Counted from the first letter of the stretch, positions 53,801 to 62,967 are shown. The stretch is 64,000 nt of DNA from CAZIUL01 sp964542475 (GCA_964542475.1 CAZIUL010000011.1:1-64000), one strand, 5' to 3'. Numbers and translations: made by a program. Notes: a model not told the origin generated them from the letters alone.

Positions 53801-54575
53801 CGACCTCCTCGTTGATGAACGGCATGTACCTGAAATCGCGGCCATAGCTGCCCTTGTTGATCCAGTGCGCGCGGAAATTGAGACCCGGGTTCCTCGCCTG
53901 CAGGTCATCCACGGTCACCTCGACCAGCGGCTTGATGTAGGACATGTACACCCACCACCCGGGGATGTTTTCGATGCTGAGAAAATAGACGTCATAGGTC
54001 TGGGTGGTCGGATATGCCTGGTCGCCCGGCGCCCTCAGAACCGTGCCCACGTCCGCGAGAAGCATTGGATCCCCGTACTCCTCGTCCTTGAAAACACGGG
54101 CGCTCACGATACGGAGGTCGCGGATGTTTAGCGTCTCTCCCCACACATCGTGCACGAACGGACGCACGTTGAGCTGGCGGCTGAACCGCCATCCCGACTG
54201 CGTTAATGAGGAGGTCAGGTTCTCGGAGGCGACATGGCTCGGGCACTCCACGTCCTGGATGGTCAGAATGTTGTTGAAAACAACACCGTCCTCCAAGGCA
54301 TCCAGTTCGCCGAAGTCCCCGACCTGCTGAGTGAAGTTTCGGACCTCCTCGAGCAGCGAAATCCCTTTTTGAACCGCGAAAGCACGGTCATTCGAGCTGT
54401 TGATCGACCTGTTTGCACTGCTGAGAAAGGTCAGGGCCATCATCAGAACAATGGCCATGACCGACAGTGAAATGAGCACCTCCACCATGGAAAAACCGCT
54501 GGTGTTCTTTGTTCCGTTCTTTGTTCCGATCGCTTTCATTATCCGCTGGCCTTTCAAGCTCGACCTTTTCTTCAT
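50856..54575 (-). CDS. Giant prepilin-like protein (1239 aa)
   Basis: 1239 residues. The N-terminus carries a clear type IV prepilin signal, TSGFSMVEVLISLSVMAIVLMM, with Glu5, followed by about 1190 residues of globular sequence rich in Trp, Tyr and Asp. Usual pilins are 130-250 residues. The last ~130 residues (LPRIEIKQPTIVSDLSDPEYIDVQWSSN-like) resemble an Ig/fibronectin-type fold. No enzyme motif is recognised. The start overlaps the previous stop (ATGA), so translation is coupled; an alternative ATG is at 54539. It may be an adhesive or substrate-binding tip pilin. Confidence 0.85.
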   Translation of the reverse strand: MKKRSSLKGQRIMKAIGTKNGTKNTSGFSMVEVLISLSVMAIVLMMALTFLSSANRSINSSNDRAFAVQKGISLLEEVRNFTQQVGDFGELDALEDGVVFNNILTIQDVECPSHVASENLTSSLTQSGWRFSRQLNVRPFVHDVWGETLNIRDLRIVSARVFKDEEYGDPMLLADVGTVLRAPGDQAYPTTQTYDVYFLSIENIPGWWVYMSYIKPLVEVTVDDLQARNPGLNFRAHWINKGSYGRDFRYMPFINEEVDSYHDIDWAYFYPGKMPDGSSANEYYVPEQMNARMKTNNDIPTNTYRQKNPYSEQINQLPYSLADEYNHGMRYIDELRYFMLRCEAGYEEAMTPTWRILMEKMCTQPEQFENAILINLHGELLPMPAIRNYSDAARDPSSAYHQGMRAVAHPRYLCTPTSEEMQVRVYAYWDRCDEELGMSDETLDEMTVVIKGVNLAGNVNGEISPALPETLFIERVYGGIDGSRGDAYVDFNRDEYGIDGRAIDPLEPMTPPADPSASEKMWADAWATDVDGDGKTDTVITFYNTPITCQEVDGKGLDPDWRLYGLDYIPSSTEQVGDFSRNLTDNSYNPKNTARWVVTVPCWMYTDASVEDELEEPHDCVADVVNRLTIETRLGSDFEAGMNWIPGSLPETVPDIIHPDYAHPPENCSRTYAWWSDDVEDVPFSDRSQFIGDPRHCPYADLKHTAPILSFPDHYNWWFDNFKKSGEDVFGNWGGSGESGGYSRTRIENDESDDADGWSDYHWRIDVPRYMELLRTALIRTDSVYTTLTGYSYFYMGIGNEIGYDSANGFSQGIPVSCKPFYGTPGQRTEQVMVPWGNPSDASLIGNGMKFVIRDVPALAAGQDYWWGKHWIGELYPDSDWDRGDGTGWKYDGNLPTGSTADTCIRLKRESITKHLPKGTEFTYSRRCMREEGCNSFFLVGNRSNTYYHNYSNSSGTLTIAGDEIAEEYAFPLPTKANINRPFRTGWSGSSSWKSNPDFDFDTDFPHNSMDTIRTFYSHPWSSPYGKGSALVALTDPEGMHTSFQVMNGLSQTIESGSAFIAKWALLSLVHSFLTAGEEETIELAATRIEQLPRIEIKQPTIVSDLSDPEYIDVQWSSNFQRWDDQKYTQFYPDDFTESSWTGHLRYVLLYTRDNGDTWCYMEEDPGEVPVVATPGTIPVGTEEEYLLSDQNLEGDEFFSWAVNESLFPEGSYLIRVEAYRSNKALHYAYHMEKIFIDR

Positions 54576-55930
54576 TGCAAAAAGTACATGGGCGCGCTGA
54601 ACCGGTACTGTCCTGAAATAGTCAGGATCCGCTGGCGCACAGTGGAATCGAAGTTCACCTCCGAATAATCCCCCAACCCGCTGATATCTAGAACACCGTT
54701 CACCATAACCGTGCCGTTGACCAGGCTTGGCGCGTATTGCCGGTAATCATCTTCCACGTAAAGGATGCCCGAAAAATAACTCGATGAGTTGGATGCCAGC
54801 GTGACATTGCCGTCCACGTAGACGATGGCTGTCCCTCTCAACGGACGGTCGTTGTCGAATGTGACATCTGAATCGATATAGACGAGGCTGTATTCAGGCA
54901 GCTCGTACGGGAGGTTCGATGGATCTTCGGTGTAGATGTCCGCCAGTGTTTTCAGCTCTTCCTTGGTGACCCCGAAAACATCCTCCATGCCGATGAGATA
55001 AGTGCCGGGATCCGCCCTTCCCCAGGCAGGGGAACCGTTGAGCTCGGCGTTCCAGTGCTTGTAATGAGTTCCCGTCCCGCTCGGGTAGAGGAGGCCGTAA
55101 CCGCCACCGCCCAGAACCCGGCTCCTGTCTCTGAGGTAAACGTTGCTGCCCTGCGCCGCGCAAAAAGCCGCATTCCCCGGCGGAATCACGGAGATCCGCC
55201 TGAGCTCAGTCGCCATCTTTGCCGATGCAAGAACATCGACCACGGTCAGGTCGCACTTTTCCATCACCGCCTTGCCATCAGGCTCGATATCTTCGATCAC
55301 GTAGCTCTCGTCTTCCAGTTTACGCCACTGCTTGGCAACGGATCCGTCATCCATGAACTCGTAAAGCTGGTAGAACTTGTCAGGCGTGTAAGTGTCCGGG
55401 TCTCTCTTTCTGAATATGTAGCCCTTGGATTCGATGTACCAGAACCTCCCGTTCCCTGACAGGTTCCGCTCATCGGTTATATCCCTTACAGCCCTTCTTC
55501 GAATCTCGTAACGCCCCCAGACCTGGTCCTGCCCCGCGCTGTTCTCCCTGGACAGCTCGTACTCGCGGATGATCCCGATGATCTTGTGTCCGTCTCCATC
55601 GAGCGTGTTGTCATCCGTGTCATTGATCGGCGGGATCACTTCTATATCCCGCTGGGGATCAAACTCCTCCACGGGCTGAGCAGTCTGCCTGCGGAACCAG
55701 GACAGCGCGTCGATCAGGCCCGCCTTTGCGGTGTTGACCGCCTCGCCATGGTAGTTGAGCTCGTAGTCGATCACGTTTCTCGTGGTGCTCATCATCTCCA
55801 GGGAAGCCATCATGATCCCGCTCAAGAGCACGAGGCTGACCATCACGAGAACCATCATGCTCCCGCGCCTAGACCCGGTTCGCCTGGAACCTGTGAATCC
55901 ACACATAGAGCTTTTCTTATGCATTTGCAT
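54572..55930 (-). CDS. PilX-like pilus assembly protein
   Basis: 452 residues. A basic N-terminus (RRTGSRRGSMMVLVMVSL) and a single hydrophobic helix without the prepilin Gly-Phe-xxx-Glu signal fit PilX_N-type proteins, which accompany minor pilins. The C-terminal ~120 residues look like stacked beta strands (YIDSDVTFDND, AIVYVDGNVTLASNSSSYFSG). ATG 55930 has AGAGG about nine bases upstream. It is the first gene of the pseudopilin operon. Confidence 0.75.
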   Translation of the reverse strand: MQMHKKSSMCGFTGSRRTGSRRGSMMVLVMVSLVLLSGIMMASLEMMSTTRNVIDYELNYHGEAVNTAKAGLIDALSWFRRQTAQPVEEFDPQRDIEVIPPINDTDDNTLDGDGHKIIGIIREYELSRENSAGQDQVWGRYEIRRRAVRDITDERNLSGNGRFWYIESKGYIFRKRDPDTYTPDKFYQLYEFMDDGSVAKQWRKLEDESYVIEDIEPDGKAVMEKCDLTVVDVLASAKMATELRRISVIPPGNAAFCAAQGSNVYLRDRSRVLGGGGYGLLYPSGTGTHYKHWNAELNGSPAWGRADPGTYLIGMEDVFGVTKEELKTLADIYTEDPSNLPYELPEYSLVYIDSDVTFDNDRPLRGTAIVYVDGNVTLASNSSSYFSGILYVEDDYRQYAPSLVNGTVMVNGVLDISGLGDYSEVNFDSTVRQRILTISGQYRFSAPMYFLQ

Positions 55931-56386
55931 TGAAAACCAACCTCTAGATAACCCCAAACATACAAAGACGTTAACGCAACCGTGCAGCAGGCGAACCTTT
56001 CAGTCAGAAGCAGGCCTCCTGCTTTCCGTCAGATCTCACGATCTTTGCTTAAGGATATATCGGCATTTTTCGATATTTAAATAATGGGTTATTTTAAATG
56101 TTTCATAACCGCTGCTTTTTCAAGGCGTTTGGGCTGCCAAAATAATTGTCCTCTCAAAAGTGAACCGATCTGTACCATGGAAGGTATGATTTAGAAGTAC
56201 AGCTACCTATTATTTCCATCGATCCCTGCAAACAAGGCTTCTGAAAACCTGAAGCAAAAAAGATATGGTACGGGGAAGCTCAGCCGCAAAATGAATTCTC
56301 CGCCCCTCTTAAAAGGTAATTCGTTTTATGGTTAGATCATCACGAGAACTTAAGTGTCTACTGCTGTTTTTGTTGAGGAACGATCG
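55931..56386. other. AT-rich intergenic region, no gene seen
   Basis: A 456-base gap between the divergent pseudopilin operon and the DUF4097 gene. It is clearly more AT-rich than its surroundings and probably holds promoters for both sides. I found no open frame or repeat that I can support. Confidence 0.5.
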
Positions 56387-57229
56387 ATGGTTCGCCTGAT
56401 ACTTTTTTCACTTCTGTCGGTGTGCCCCTTCTTTCTGGCTACGGGTTGCGGCTACTTGTGCAGCCCCAATGTATGGATCACTGAGGATGGTTCATTTACC
56501 GTTTCCGCCTCGGGCTTGGAAACGCTGGATATCGACACACACAACGGAGAAATCGTTGTCCGGGGTGCTGAAGGCACCAATGAGATAGAGGTTCATGCCA
56601 TTAAACGAGCGGGTGGGTTCGATGAAACCGATGTGGCAGAATGCATGAAGTCGTTTCATGTCGTCTCAAGGGTGGAAGGAACAAGGCACAAACTCGGCTG
56701 GGAATGGACCGTTTCGGATAACGAACTCAGGCGAAAGGGATGGCAGGCGGGCGTGTCGTTCGAAATTTTTCTGCCTCCTGATCTATGCATTCAGGCAACA
56801 ACCCACAACGGATCAATCACACTGGATCACATGTCATCCGGTGCGAAGCTCATGACGCATAACGGCCGCTTGGTTGTTGAAGACCTCGAAGGCGATTTAA
56901 TCGCAACAACCCACAACGAAAGCATCAGCGTTGTAGACGTTTCATCTTCCAACCTGCGCCTGGAGACGCACAACGGCTCGATCAAGGCAGGCCTTTCTGA
57001 TGTCGCGTCCACGCACGGTCATATGATAACGCACGATGGCGGGATCAAGGTGGGCCTTGGAGAGAATCCATCGGTCCGCTTACACATGGAAACACACAAC
57101 GGAGGCTTCGACGTGGCCCATGAACTCTCGGACATCCGGGAAACTGAGGTGTCTCTCGACGGCACGATCGGGTCCGGCGAAGGGATCCTGGACATCCGAA
57201 CTTACAACGGGTCAATATCGATCAAGTGA
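56387..57229 (+). CDS. DUF4097-type beta-repeat lipoprotein with THNG repeats
   Basis: 280 residues with lipobox LATGC. From residue ~40 on, the motif T(H/Y)NG recurs about every 18-25 residues (THNGEI, THNGSI, THNGRL, THNESI, THNGSI, THDGGI, THNGGF, TYNGSI), as in DUF4097 (putative adhesin) proteins that form a beta-solenoid. It is likely anchored to a membrane; the partner is unknown. GAGGAACGATCG precedes ATG 56387. Confidence 0.88.
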   Translation: MVRLILFSLLSVCPFFLATGCGYLCSPNVWITEDGSFTVSASGLETLDIDTHNGEIVVRGAEGTNEIEVHAIKRAGGFDETDVAECMKSFHVVSRVEGTRHKLGWEWTVSDNELRRKGWQAGVSFEIFLPPDLCIQATTHNGSITLDHMSSGAKLMTHNGRLVVEDLEGDLIATTHNESISVVDVSSSNLRLETHNGSIKAGLSDVASTHGHMITHDGGIKVGLGENPSVRLHMETHNGGFDVAHELSDIRETEVSLDGTIGSGEGILDIRTYNGSISIK

Positions 57230-57308
57230 CGCATGACTGCCCGTTCGGAGAAAAGCAGCCTGATATCTACCACGGTGTGCTTCAGCAGATCCACATGAAA
57301 CATGCGGG

Positions 57309-58292
57309 TTAAGGAGCTGTTTTTTTGATGGGTGTGCAGCACTCGAGCAGCTCTTCCAGCCCGGCAGTGCCAACGCAGATGCATGTGTCCGCAGCACCGT
57401 AGTAGACCTTGAGGTTCCTCGAATACTCCTCGTAGATCACACCGCAGGAAAACACCACGTTGTTAACATCCCCCACGCGCTCGTAATACTCCCGCGGCGC
57501 GAGAACCGGAATGTCGGAGCGGCCAAGCACGATTGCAGGGTCTTCGAGATCCAGAAGAAGGGCTCCCAGCCTGTAAAGCGGTCCGCTGGAGTTGAACTTG
57601 ACACCGTGATATATCTCGAGCCAGCCTCCTTCGGTTTCGATCGGCTGTGCTGATGCGCCGATCCTGTCGCAATCCCAGTAGCCCGGGCGAATGCTCGCAA
57701 GAAGGTGGGAATCGCCCCAGCTGACAAGATCCTCGGAGTAGGACATCCAGATGTTGCCGAGACCCTGTGCCATCGGTCTGTCAAGGCGCACATAGCGGTC
57801 TTGGATTTTTCGTGGAAACAAAGCGCCGTCCTTGTTCTCGGGCTGAGAAACAAGCGCCACGCGCTCCACCGTTTCGAAATCCCTGGTTCGGGCCATGCCC
57901 AGACGAGGCCCGTATTGCGAGACAGCCGTGTACATGATGTAGTACCACCCCTCCAGCAGGGTGATCCGCGGGTCCTCGACACCCATGGCCTCGTAGGTAC
58001 GGAAAGGCTCTTCCTGGGAAGGAGACATGAATGGCTTTTCTTCCACCTCGAAATGAAACCCGTTATCGCCTCTAGCAAGCGCAAGAACGGAGCGCCCCAT
58101 GAGGTCCTCGACGCGGAGCAGCAGGATGTATTCACGCCCCACCTTGACCGATGCCGCGTTGAAAACCGTGTTGCACGGAAACGGTATGTCATCGAGCACG
58201 ATAACCGGGTTGCCTTCCCAGCGGTGAATTACGTCGGGCCTTTTTGACCTTCGTGAATGGTTGTTACGCGGAATTTCAGGAGGTCCCGTCAT
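57309..58292 (-). CDS. GH130-family mannoside phosphorylase-like enzyme
   Basis: 327 residues forming a five-bladed propeller. FNAASVKVGREYILLLRVED, the catalytic Asp in GVEDPRITLLEGWYYIMYTA, HGVKFN and YYGAADT are GH130 signatures. These enzymes phosphorolyse beta-mannosyl linkages in the cytosol; no signal peptide is present. AAGGT precedes the ATG. Confidence 0.92.
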   Translation of the reverse strand: MTGPPEIPRNNHSRRSKRPDVIHRWEGNPVIVLDDIPFPCNTVFNAASVKVGREYILLLRVEDLMGRSVLALARGDNGFHFEVEEKPFMSPSQEEPFRTYEAMGVEDPRITLLEGWYYIMYTAVSQYGPRLGMARTRDFETVERVALVSQPENKDGALFPRKIQDRYVRLDRPMAQGLGNIWMSYSEDLVSWGDSHLLASIRPGYWDCDRIGASAQPIETEGGWLEIYHGVKFNSSGPLYRLGALLLDLEDPAIVLGRSDIPVLAPREYYERVGDVNNVVFSCGVIYEEYSRNLKVYYGAADTCICVGTAGLEELLECCTPIKKTAP

Positions 58293-58429
58293 GTTCGCAA
58301 ATACCTTTACACATGCATCAATGCTCCAGGATGTTCTAGTGTTTCCCTTTACATTAATCGGAAAGGACGAGGTAATTCTGTAGGCACCGGCAAAAGACCG
58401 ACCGTGGAGATGGGCCGCATTCCGAGCCC

Positions 58430-59503
58430 CTACCGCACAAACAGCTCCTCGAAAAACTCACGGCAGTCGTTGTAGCTTTTTGCAGCCTCTTCGAAATCCA
58501 CTTCCATTGCACGGAAGTCCACGCCAGGCACCTTCACGTTATCCGGCTTGCCCACTCCGGGATGAAGCGGAATCTGGGCCGAATCAGAGAACGCGAGCTT
58601 CCTCTCCACCTCCGGGCTCAGAATGAAATCGATGAGCGCCCGGGCATGGTCCGGGTTCGGGCAGCCCTTGATCATGGCTACGGTGTTGGGGATCACAAGC
58701 GTGCCCATCTCGCCTTCGCCCTGGTCCGGGTAAACAACGTCCACGGGATAACCTGTCCCGTCCACACGCGCCACATTGAAGTCGTCCGTGTCCGTGAACC
58801 CGAAGGCGAACTTCCCCGTGCGGACAAGTCGCATCAGGTGAGCGTTTCCGGAGGTGAGGTTCGTCCCGTTTTCACAGATACCGCGGAAGAACTCCTTGGC
58901 CCCCTCCTCGCCGAGTTTCTGAAACAACACGGTTCCATGGGTTGCCGTGGTGCCGGTCAACGGCTTGGCTATCCCGCCCCTGCCCTTCCATCGGGGGTCA
59001 GCGAGGTCTTTGTACGATGTGGGCCACGCGGACCTGTCCGGCAGCAGCTCGGTGTTGACGATAAACACCCTGGCTCTCGCTGCCAGCCCCGTCCAATACC
59101 CCTCGGAATCCTTGAACGCATCGGGAATTTCTTCAGCGTTCGGCGATTTGTACGGCTGGAGAGCGCCCAGGTTTTTGAGCTTGATCGTGTTCGCTATCTC
59201 GTTGTTCCAGAACACATCGCACCTGGGTTTTACCATCTCCTCCTTGATCTTTCTGACAAGCCCAACAGTTTTGGTGGCTTCCGGATCGTATTGAGCTTTT
59301 ACCTTGATACCGGAGCTCTTCTCGAAGCTCTTGAGAAGTGATTCCGAAAAGTTCCGGTCGAGCGCGCAATAGATCGTGACCTCTTTCGAAGAGCCGTTGC
59401 CGCAGGACATGAAAAGACCGGCAACAATCACACCGGCAATAGCAGTCAACAGGATGCAGGACTTTCCACGCATACTCATAAGGCATCCGCTTTTTACGTT
59501 CAC
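58430..59503 (-). CDS. Extracellular solute-binding lipoprotein (iron-type, FbpA/FutA family)
   Basis: 357 residues with a lipoprotein signal ending LFMSCGNG. The binding fold starts EVTIYCALDRNFSESLLKSFEKSSGIKV; other marks are DVFWNNEIANTIKL and LVIPNTVAMIKGCPN. The GTG start at 59503 has AAGGAGG five bases upstream; an ATG at 59521 would lie before this site. No permease or ATPase gene adjoins it, so it is an orphan binding protein here. Confidence 0.9.
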   Translation of the reverse strand: MNVKSGCLMSMRGKSCILLTAIAGVIVAGLFMSCGNGSSKEVTIYCALDRNFSESLLKSFEKSSGIKVKAQYDPEATKTVGLVRKIKEEMVKPRCDVFWNNEIANTIKLKNLGALQPYKSPNAEEIPDAFKDSEGYWTGLAARARVFIVNTELLPDRSAWPTSYKDLADPRWKGRGGIAKPLTGTTATHGTVLFQKLGEEGAKEFFRGICENGTNLTSGNAHLMRLVRTGKFAFGFTDTDDFNVARVDGTGYPVDVVYPDQGEGEMGTLVIPNTVAMIKGCPNPDHARALIDFILSPEVERKLAFSDSAQIPLHPGVGKPDNVKVPGVDFRAMEVDFEEAAKSYNDCREFFEELFVR

Positions 59504-59630
59504 AACAACCTCCTTGATCATTTCTATAACTTATAAAACATATCTCCAGTCAAGCATCGAAGTATCCCGCGATCAATCTTTTTTCTTTTCGCGCAACGGA
59601 CGAGTACCGTTAAAATGGGTGCGGTGAGTC

Positions 59631-60545
59631 ATGAAAACCAAAAACGATGAAAACATGCCGGAAAAAATACGCCCGGCTTCAAAAGCCGGGACATGGTACG
59701 AAGGAAACGCAAAGAGGCTGAGACAAGAGATCCTTGCTCTTTTCAAGGCCATCGAACCGAAGAAGCCCACAGGCCATGTCAGGGCGTTGATCAGCCCGCA
59801 CGCGGGGTATGTTTATTCCGCGAAGACTGCGGCGCACGGTTTCAGTTCGATCCTGCACGATAATATCGAGCGCGTAATCGTGCTCGCACCATCGCACTAC
59901 GAACGGTTCAAGGGGGGATCGATTCCGGACGCGACCCATTACGAAACACCGCTGGGCAAGGTTCCCCTGGATCGATCAGCCTGTGACCTGCTGCTCAGCG
60001 GAAAGGGATTCTTCAGCAGCCCGTCGGCCCACACCAACGAGCATTCCCTGGAGCTGCAGCTGCCTTTTCTGCAGGTGGCTTTGGAAAGAGGCTTCAGCCT
60101 CATCCCGATCCTGACAGGTGAGATCAAACCCGGCTTGCGCGGGAAGATGGCCGAGCAACTGCTTCCGCTATGGGACGATAACACGCTCGTGGTGGTCTCC
60201 AGCGATTTCACGCACTACGGGCCCAACTTCGGCTACGTTCCCTTTGCGGACAAGATCAGGGAGAACCTGGAAGAGCTCGACCTCGGCGCCGCCCGGATAA
60301 CGCTTGACCTCGACCATGAACGGTTCGACGAGTACATCGAAAAAACGGGCGCGACGATCTGCGGCCGAGGGTCCATCGCCCTTTTCTTGTGCATGGCCGC
60401 TTCGCGCGAGGTCAGAGGCAAGATCCTGAAATACACCACATCCGGAGATATGACGGGAGACTTTTCAAACTCGGTCTCCTATGCATCGATCTGCTTCACA
60501 GCCGGCGAGAAACAAGCTGCCCACAGCAGCGGATCAGATGGTTGA
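59631..60545 (+). CDS. amrB: Memo-like protein, AmmeMemoRadiSam system protein B
   Basis: 304 residues. Memo marks are PASKAGTWYEGNAKRL, LISPHAGYVYSAKTAAHGF (metal His), VLAPSHYERFKGG, NEHSLELQLPFLQ and VVVSSDFTHYG. Memo binds copper in animals. In bacteria it travels with AmrA (AMMECR1) and the radical SAM enzyme AmrS. AmrA is not in this window. GGTGA precedes the ATG. Confidence 0.93.
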   Translation: MKTKNDENMPEKIRPASKAGTWYEGNAKRLRQEILALFKAIEPKKPTGHVRALISPHAGYVYSAKTAAHGFSSILHDNIERVIVLAPSHYERFKGGSIPDATHYETPLGKVPLDRSACDLLLSGKGFFSSPSAHTNEHSLELQLPFLQVALERGFSLIPILTGEIKPGLRGKMAEQLLPLWDDNTLVVVSSDFTHYGPNFGYVPFADKIRENLEELDLGAARITLDLDHERFDEYIEKTGATICGRGSIALFLCMAASREVRGKILKYTTSGDMTGDFSNSVSYASICFTAGEKQAAHSSGSDG

Positions 60546-60577
60546 GTGCCTGGCCCAGGTCTGGAGTGAAACCCGAC

Positions 60578-61651
60578 ATGACAGAGGATAAACGCTTCGC
60601 AAAAGCAAAGGGCATGGAAACGGGAATGGACAGGAGGAGCTTCCTGGGAGCGCTGGCCGGATGCGGCGCAGCCGGGCTCGGCGGAATGAACGCGCAATGC
60701 AGCCCCGGAAACAAGGAAAAAGCGTACCCCGCTCCTGACATCCCTGACGACACAGCAATGCGAAACAACCCCCTGGTTGTGCTCTTGAAACGTCCGGAAG
60801 CAATGGACGACAAAGGAAACCTTTCCAGCGACAAGGCGTCCACGCTGATGAACGATCTCGTGAGCGCGCTCGGGGAGGGCAACGACCCCGCCGCTGTTCT
60901 GGGACGGATCTTTCCCGAGGGCTCTCGTGTTGGGATCAAGCTGAACTGCCTTTCGGGAAGAGGCCTCTCTCCAAGGCCGGAGCTCGTCCACGCCTTCATC
61001 GATATCCTCATCCGATCCGGGATCCGACCGGAGGACATAACCGTTTTCGAGAGAACCGAGCGGGAGCTCGAAAAGGCGGGCTTTCATATCAACATGAGCC
61101 CTGGCAAGGTCAGGTTTATGGGCAACGACAGCCTGGGCGCGGGTTATGACAGAGAGCCCGTGTGCTCCGGATCGATAGGCTCCTGCTTCAGCACCATACT
61201 GACCCGAAGGATCGATGGGCTCGTGAGTTTCGGCGTGTTGAAGGACCATGACCTTGCTGGAGTATCGGTGGGCCTGAAGAACCTGTTCGGCCTGATACAC
61301 AACCCCAACAAGTACCACGACAACAACTGTTCGCCCTATGTCGCCGATGTTGCCGCGTCCCCCCCGGTAAGGAGCAAGCTCAAGCTCACCCTGTGCGACG
61401 GCATGACAGCACAGCACCACGGCGGGCCGGCCTTGAGAAAAGAGTGCACATGGAACGCGGGCATCCTGTTGGCATCGCAGGATCCTGTGGCCGCGGATTC
61501 GGTCGGCGCGGCAATCATCGAAGAAAAAAGGAGCTCGGCCGGCATGAAATCCCTGGACGAGTGCGGCCGCCCGCCGGCCTACCTGGCAGAGGCGCGAAAA
61601 AAGGGCCTTGGCGAGAACCGGATGGACAAAATCACGTGCAAGAGAATCTGA
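60578..61651 (+). CDS. DUF362 protein with Tat signal
   Basis: 357 residues. A twin-arginine signal (MDRRSFLGALAGCGAAGLGG) occurs after a short N-terminal extension; ATG 60614 or 60626 are possible starts. The DUF362 domain has VGIKLNCLSGRGLSPRPELV and GLKNLFGLIHNPNKYHDNNC. The usual C-terminal ferredoxin part is absent. It sits between Memo and AmrS, a known neighbourhood for this family. Confidence 0.87.
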   Translation: MTEDKRFAKAKGMETGMDRRSFLGALAGCGAAGLGGMNAQCSPGNKEKAYPAPDIPDDTAMRNNPLVVLLKRPEAMDDKGNLSSDKASTLMNDLVSALGEGNDPAAVLGRIFPEGSRVGIKLNCLSGRGLSPRPELVHAFIDILIRSGIRPEDITVFERTERELEKAGFHINMSPGKVRFMGNDSLGAGYDREPVCSGSIGSCFSTILTRRIDGLVSFGVLKDHDLAGVSVGLKNLFGLIHNPNKYHDNNCSPYVADVAASPPVRSKLKLTLCDGMTAQHHGGPALRKECTWNAGILLASQDPVAADSVGAAIIEEKRSSAGMKSLDECGRPPAYLAEARKKGLGENRMDKITCKRI

Positions 61652-61688
61652 CCGACACAGGCACCGGCAGTGACAGGATACTAACGCG

Positions 61689-62831
61689 ATGAGTACACGT
61701 AGAGAGTTCATAAAGCAGGGCCTGGCCGGGTGCGCGGCAAGCGGGCTCCTTGCCGGGGCCGGCACTGCCGCAAGCACCGCAGGATATGAAGACGGTGCAG
61801 GCGCGGATCAGGAACCGCTTGTCGAAGCGCGCTACTACGAAAAGATCGAAGATCTCAAGGTTCGCTGTGTGCTCTGCCCGAGGGAATGCACGGTCGCTGA
61901 CAGGGAGCGGGGATACTGCGGCGTCCGGGAAAACAGGAAGGGAACCTACTACACCCTTGTTCACTCCAACCCCGTGGCCGACCATGTGGATCGCATCGAA
62001 AAAAAACCGCTCTTTCACTTCCTTCCGGGAAGCAGCGCTTATTCCATTGCCACCGTCGGGTGCAACATGGAATGCAAGTTCTGCCAGAACTGGGAAATCT
62101 CACAGTTCACTCCCGAACAGAGGCGTCGAAACGCGAAGCGCCTCCCGCCCGAGCAAATCGCAAAAAACGCAAAATACAAGCGGTGCAAGAGCATTGCATA
62201 CACCTATACCGAGCCGGTTGTCTTTTACGAGTACATGTACGACTGCGCAAAGGCGGGCAGGGAAAAAGGTGTGAGGAGCGTCATGATCTCGAACGGCTAC
62301 ATCAAGGAAAAGCCATTTTGCGAACTGCTTCCCTTTCTGGACGCGGTCAAGATCGACCTCAAAGCGTTCACGAACAGCTTCTACAAGGAGCTTTGCAGCG
62401 GAGAGCTCGATCCCGTCCTGAAAATCCTCAAGCTTCTCAAGAAAGCGGGAACCTGGTTCGAAATCGTGGTCCTCATCATTCCCACAAAGAACGATTCTCC
62501 GCAGGAGATAAAAGAGATGTGTTCTTGGATCGTGGACAACCTGTCGGAACATGTTCCGATTCATTTCACGCGCTTCCACCCGGTGTACAAGATCAAAAAT
62601 ATTCCTGCCACTCCTGTCTCCACCCTGCGCAAAGCGCACGAGATCGCAAAAGAAGCGGGCCTGGAGTTCCCCTATATCGGAAACGTTCCCGGAGACGAGA
62701 GGGAGTGCACCTTCTGCCCACACTGCGGAAAGAAAATCATCTCGCGGATAGGCTTTTACGTGAAAGATTTCATGCTCGAAAACAGCGCTTGCCAACACTG
62801 CAAAAGGCAGGTGCCCGGGATATGGTCATAA
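61689..62831 (+). CDS. amrS: Radical SAM enzyme AmrS with Tat-like signal
   Basis: 380 residues. The N-terminus STRREFIKQGLAGCAASGLLAG is a Tat-type signal. The AmrS body has CVLCPRECTV... GYCGVREN, the radical SAM motif CNMECKFC at residues ~124-131, TYTEPVVFYEY and a C-terminal zinc ribbon (CTFCPHCGKK... CQHCKRQ). An exported radical SAM enzyme would lack SAM, so either the signal works only as an anchor or the family acts in an unknown way. AGGATACTAACGCG precedes the ATG. Confidence 0.92.
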   Translation: MSTRREFIKQGLAGCAASGLLAGAGTAASTAGYEDGAGADQEPLVEARYYEKIEDLKVRCVLCPRECTVADRERGYCGVRENRKGTYYTLVHSNPVADHVDRIEKKPLFHFLPGSSAYSIATVGCNMECKFCQNWEISQFTPEQRRRNAKRLPPEQIAKNAKYKRCKSIAYTYTEPVVFYEYMYDCAKAGREKGVRSVMISNGYIKEKPFCELLPFLDAVKIDLKAFTNSFYKELCSGELDPVLKILKLLKKAGTWFEIVVLIIPTKNDSPQEIKEMCSWIVDNLSEHVPIHFTRFHPVYKIKNIPATPVSTLRKAHEIAKEAGLEFPYIGNVPGDERECTFCPHCGKKIISRIGFYVKDFMLENSACQHCKRQVPGIWS

Positions 62832-62912
62832 AGCCTGGGGATGAACCACATGGGAATCAACTGATCGGCATTTTTTCCTATGAAAAAACGTTTAAACAAT
62901 TTTGTTTTTCCC

Positions 62913-62942
62913 TTTCCATTATTGCACTATCTCATCTATAAT
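62913..62942 (+). promoter_or_regulatory. Sigma-70-type promoter upstream of ArsR gene
   Basis: TTTCCA (62913-62918) and TATAAT (62937-62942) are 18 bases apart. The same -35 hexamer occurs before the subtilase gene (29754). Confidence 0.4.
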
Positions 62943-62967
62943 AGCCCTTATCAAGGTAAGTTGTTGG

